Source of the DNA: a bacterium
Lineage (GTDB): Bacteria; Patescibacteriota; Minisyncoccia; Phycocordibacterales; UBA10002
Length of the DNA stretch: 14,954 nt
Reading direction: 5' to 3'
Assembly: GCA_030649775.1 (NCBI GenBank)
Contig: JAUSFR010000017.1
Coordinates: forward strand, 1-14,954
The notes beneath the pieces are model-generated. The model made no database searches and was not told the origin of the DNA. It saw only the letters and a program-made list of their open reading frames with translations. Shown in pieces: positions 12,797 to 14,954 of this stretch (positions within the stretch are counted from its first letter, which is position 1; the number at the start of each line of letters is the position of its first letter). The position numbers and the translations under genes were made by a program.

Positions 12797-12828
12797 TCAG
12801 ACCGCTCGCGCGGTCTGATTTGTTTTTT
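12797..12828 (+). terminator. Rho-independent terminator of topA
   Basis: TCAGACCGC (12797-12805), loop TCGC, GCGGTCTGA (12810-12818), then TTTGTTTTTT. The stem is a perfect 9 bp, 16 bases after the topA stop. It separates topA from rel. Confidence 0.92.
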
Positions 12829-12853
12829 GAAAAAGTTCTAGTAGTATGACGCT

Positions 12854-14383
12854 ATGCCCTACCATGAAATAACCGACCTCATGAAGCATGCATCCGTCAA
12901 GGACACAGCCCTTGTCGCCAAGGCGTACACGTTCGCGGAAGAAGCGCACAAGAACCACAAGCGCTATTCGGGTGAACCCTACTTCATTCACCTTTTTGAA
13001 ACCGCGAAGCTCATCGCGGAACTTGGCGCCGACGCTCCCACGGTCGCGGCGGGACTCCTGCACGACAGTATTGAAGACGTGAATGTGATGCCCGAAACCA
13101 TCCGAAATGAGTTCGGAGCGGATGTCCTGATGCTCGTGGAAGGGGTCACCAAGCTGGGACACCTGCGTTATCGCGGAGTAGACCGCTATTCGGAAAGCAT
13201 GCGGAGGATGTTTATCGCGAGCTCAAAGGACCTGCGGGTGCTCATCGTGAAGCTTTGCGACCGATTGCACAATATGCGCACGCTCCAGCATGTGCCGAAA
13301 ACGAAACAGCTTCGCATCGCCAAAGAAACGCTGGATATTTACGCGCCTATCGCCTATCGCCTCGGTATCCGCAAGGTGAACCGCGAACTTGAGGAACTCG
13401 CGTTTCCCTACGCGTACCCCGCGGAATTTGAACGCGTCAAGAAACTCGTGAACGAGCGGAAGAACGAGCTCCTGAAACAATTGGAGAAATTTCATAAATC
13501 CGTCCTTCGAGGTATCACCCGTCAGGGAGTGCCTATCGTCTCAACCGAAGAACGTCTCAAAGGCCTGTACAGTCTGTACAACAAACTCCGTCACCGAGAC
13601 TGGGATTTTGAGAAAATTTACGACCTGCTCGCTCTTCGCATCAAGGTGAAGACGGTTGAGGATTGCTATCGCGCACTCGGCGCCATTCACGCCATTTGGC
13701 GACCCCTTCCCGGACGCATCAAAGACTACATCGCCTTCCCGAAACCAAACGGCTATCGCTCGCTCCACACCACCGTCTTCACCGGAAGTGGCGGTGTCGT
13801 GGAAATCCAAATACGAACCGAGGAAATGCACCGCGAATCCGAATACGGCGTGGCGCTCCACGCGGACTACAAAGAGCAGGGAAAAACGGTCAAAGAAACT
13901 CAAAAGAAAAGCTTTTTCGGCTCGCTTATGTCGTGGCGCGGGAATATCACCTCCGAAAAGGGCAAGACGATGCTCGCGATAGAGGACGTGGGAAGTGGTG
14001 TCCCCGCGTGGGTGAGGCAACTTGGCGACCTTGATTCCACCTTGGGCGAGCAGGAGTTCTGGGAATATCTCCGAGAAGATTTTTTCAAAAACCGCATCTT
14101 TATCTTCACCCCGAAGGGAGACGTCGTGGACCTCCCCACCGATTCAACCCCGCTTGATTTTGCCTACGCCATTCATTCCGATATCGGAGACCACCTTGTG
14201 GGGGCGAAGGTCAACGGAAAACTCGTCCCGATAGAAACACCGCTCCACAACGGCGACATCGTGGAAATCCTGACAAAAAAAGGCGCGCGAGCCACGGCAA
14301 AATGGCTTACCATCGCGAGAACCTCCATCGCTAAAAAACATATCCGAAACGCCCTCCAAAAACCTGACCACAAATACCAATAA
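12854..14383 (+). CDS. rel: Bifunctional-type (p)ppGpp synthetase/hydrolase, short form
   Basis: Rel/SpoT enzymes make and degrade the stringent-response alarmone. The HD hydrolase half keeps H46, HD at 70-71, ED at 74-75 and D136 in CDRLHNMRTL, so hydrolysis looks intact. The synthetase half has DLLALRI, then GRIKDYIAFPKPNGYRSLHT (287-306) and VEIQIRT (E317). The RIKD at 288-291 matches the RxKD of bifunctional enzymes, not the ExDD of RelA. A TGS domain spans about 412-475 (IFIFTPKGDVVDLP). The protein then stops at 509 residues, lacking the zinc-binding and ACT/RRM regulatory domains of full-length Rel (about 700-750). A weak TAGTAT (12842-12847) six bases before the ATG suggests a leaderless transcript. 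Regulation by ribosomes would have to rely on TGS alone. Confidence 0.95.
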   Translation: MPYHEITDLMKHASVKDTALVAKAYTFAEEAHKNHKRYSGEPYFIHLFETAKLIAELGADAPTVAAGLLHDSIEDVNVMPETIRNEFGADVLMLVEGVTKLGHLRYRGVDRYSESMRRMFIASSKDLRVLIVKLCDRLHNMRTLQHVPKTKQLRIAKETLDIYAPIAYRLGIRKVNRELEELAFPYAYPAEFERVKKLVNERKNELLKQLEKFHKSVLRGITRQGVPIVSTEERLKGLYSLYNKLRHRDWDFEKIYDLLALRIKVKTVEDCYRALGAIHAIWRPLPGRIKDYIAFPKPNGYRSLHTTVFTGSGGVVEIQIRTEEMHRESEYGVALHADYKEQGKTVKETQKKSFFGSLMSWRGNITSEKGKTMLAIEDVGSGVPAWVRQLGDLDSTLGEQEFWEYLREDFFKNRIFIFTPKGDVVDLPTDSTPLDFAYAIHSDIGDHLVGAKVNGKLVPIETPLHNGDIVEILTKKGARATAKWLTIARTSIAKKHIRNALQKPDHKYQ

Positions 14384-14458
14384 TACTAATCCATTCCAAT
14401 CTTCCTATACCTACCAATACGCAACCCTCCTATTTGTAGGTATTCGTAGGTTGGTATT
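14373..14458. repeat. Nested inverted repeats between convergent rel and parB
   Basis: AATACCAA (14373-14380) pairs with TTGGTATT (14451-14458), and inside them ATACCTAC (14407-14414) pairs with GTAGGTAT (14436-14443). Related copies (GTAGATTGGTATC) continue to about 14476. The 95-base gap between the stop codons is AT-rich and has no T-tailed GC stem. These repeats may end both transcripts or be a low-complexity repeat family. Confidence 0.5.
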
Positions 14459-14478
14459 CATTTGTAGATTGGTATCTG

Positions 14479-14954
14479 TTATATACTAAAATTCTTTACC
14501 GAGTAGATATCTTCGTTTTCCTCAAGAGCTTTTTCCTGTGGGGCTCGGTCGTCAAGGAGCGGGGCTTCGCCACCCACGGTTACCGGTGCCTCTCCCGCTC
14601 CAAGTCCTCCCGCTTGCTCAACTTTCTCAATGTGGCGCTCGAGCATTTCACTCGGGCTCTTGGCCTGATTTGTTTCCATAATCTGGAGAAGCGTACGCAA
14701 GTCGTCGTTTGAGAAAAAATCAATAAGAATTTTCCCGCCCGTTTCCATCCGCTCTATTTTGACGCGTGTGCCCAGTTGTTCGCGGAGTTTCTCCTCAAGC
14801 GCGACAAGTTCAGGGTCGGCCATAAACTCTTTCTTCCGAGCACGGTCGTAAGCGATACGGCGCGCGATATTCTCGGCCTCGCGAACCGTCACCTTTTTGT
14901 ACATAATTTCCTTGAACAGGGTCATCTGTTCTTGCGGACGGTCGGAAAGCATCA
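14479..14954 (-). CDS. parB: ParB/Spo0J chromosome-partitioning protein, C-terminal part, cut by window edge
   Basis: ParB binds parS sites and slides on DNA as a CTP-dependent clamp, working with ParA. The window holds the last 158 codons; the frame is open through base 14954 with no stop, so the first visible ATG (14952) is internal. The visible part starts LSDRPQEQMTLFKEIMYKKV, the end of the central DNA-binding domain, followed by TVREAENIARRIA. The C-terminal dimerisation domain is EEKLREQLGTRVKIERMETG, then GGKILIDFFSNDDLRTLLQIM, which matches the LGT+V+I...GKI.I.F.S...L ParB pattern. An extra acidic tail of about 60 residues rich in G, A and E follows and is probably disordered. No TGTTTCACGTGAAACA-type parS site was noticed in the window. 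Confidence 0.85.
   Translation of the reverse strand, partial: MLSDRPQEQMTLFKEIMYKKVTVREAENIARRIAYDRARKKEFMADPELVALEEKLREQLGTRVKIERMETGGKILIDFFSNDDLRTLLQIMETNQAKSPSEMLERHIEKVEQAGGLGAGEAPVTVGGEAPLLDDRAPQEKALEENEDIYSVKNFSI

Noticed and set aside
14373..14478. parS site next to parB
   Set aside because: The palindromes do not match the TGTTTCACGTGAAACA consensus and are AT-rich repeats.

Overview
The window looks like a core-genome segment of a Patescibacteria (CPR) bacterium, most likely a Parcubacteria-type lineage. This is inferred from protein character and style, not from a marker search. The signs are: compact housekeeping genes with little operon logic, mostly no Shine-Dalgarno sequence in front of conserved genes, a short Rel enzyme, a DnaX without its zinc module, and a membrane-anchored Clp-type ATPase beside a tryptophan-rich membrane protein. 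TGA is used as a normal stop (for example at 3132-3134 and 9658-9660), so this is not a lineage that recodes TGA. No phage, transposase, integrase or CRISPR array is visible.

Left part (1-3180): the N-terminal part of dnaX runs off the left edge on the minus strand. Next come a small minus-strand orphan gene (652-966) with its own promoter, Shine-Dalgarno and terminator, and a gene-poor stretch (967-1491). That stretch holds three hairpin-rich tandem repeats, a minus-strand terminator and a rod-like foldable segment. A tRNA-dihydrouridine synthase gene (dus, minus) and a two-helix membrane protein gene (plus) then diverge from promoters whose -35 boxes overlap.

Middle part (3190-8800): a minus-strand block encodes serS, an FtsQ/DivIB-like division protein, a small membrane protein and an 820-residue Clp-family ATPase. 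The last two genes are 2 nt apart and form an operon with a perfect TATAAT box. The ATPase has membrane helices instead of a Clp N-domain, a first AAA+ module with ruined nucleotide-binding motifs, and an intact second module. serS has a long leader with a three-way-junction fold. A 74-residue orphan gene follows.

Right part (8800-14954): dprA (natural transformation), a small membrane protein, an unexplained transcribed stretch ending in a strong terminator, and then a freestanding RNA transcription unit of about 300 nt. That unit has a consensus promoter and terminator, folds into many helices, and I cannot assign it to a known family. topA, a short bifunctional-type rel and the C-terminal half of parB (minus, off the right edge) complete the window.

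The genes cover replication (dnaX, topA), segregation and division (parB, ftsQ), translation (serS, dus), stress signalling (rel), DNA uptake (dprA) and membrane protein handling (Clp-like pair). The best candidates for new biology are the RNA at about 10193-10511, the membrane Clp/small-protein pair, and the repeat and RNA region at 1078-1434. Several promoters place the predicted start of transcription on or next to the start codon, suggesting leaderless mRNAs for conserved genes, while the small orphan genes carry clear Shine-Dalgarno sequences.
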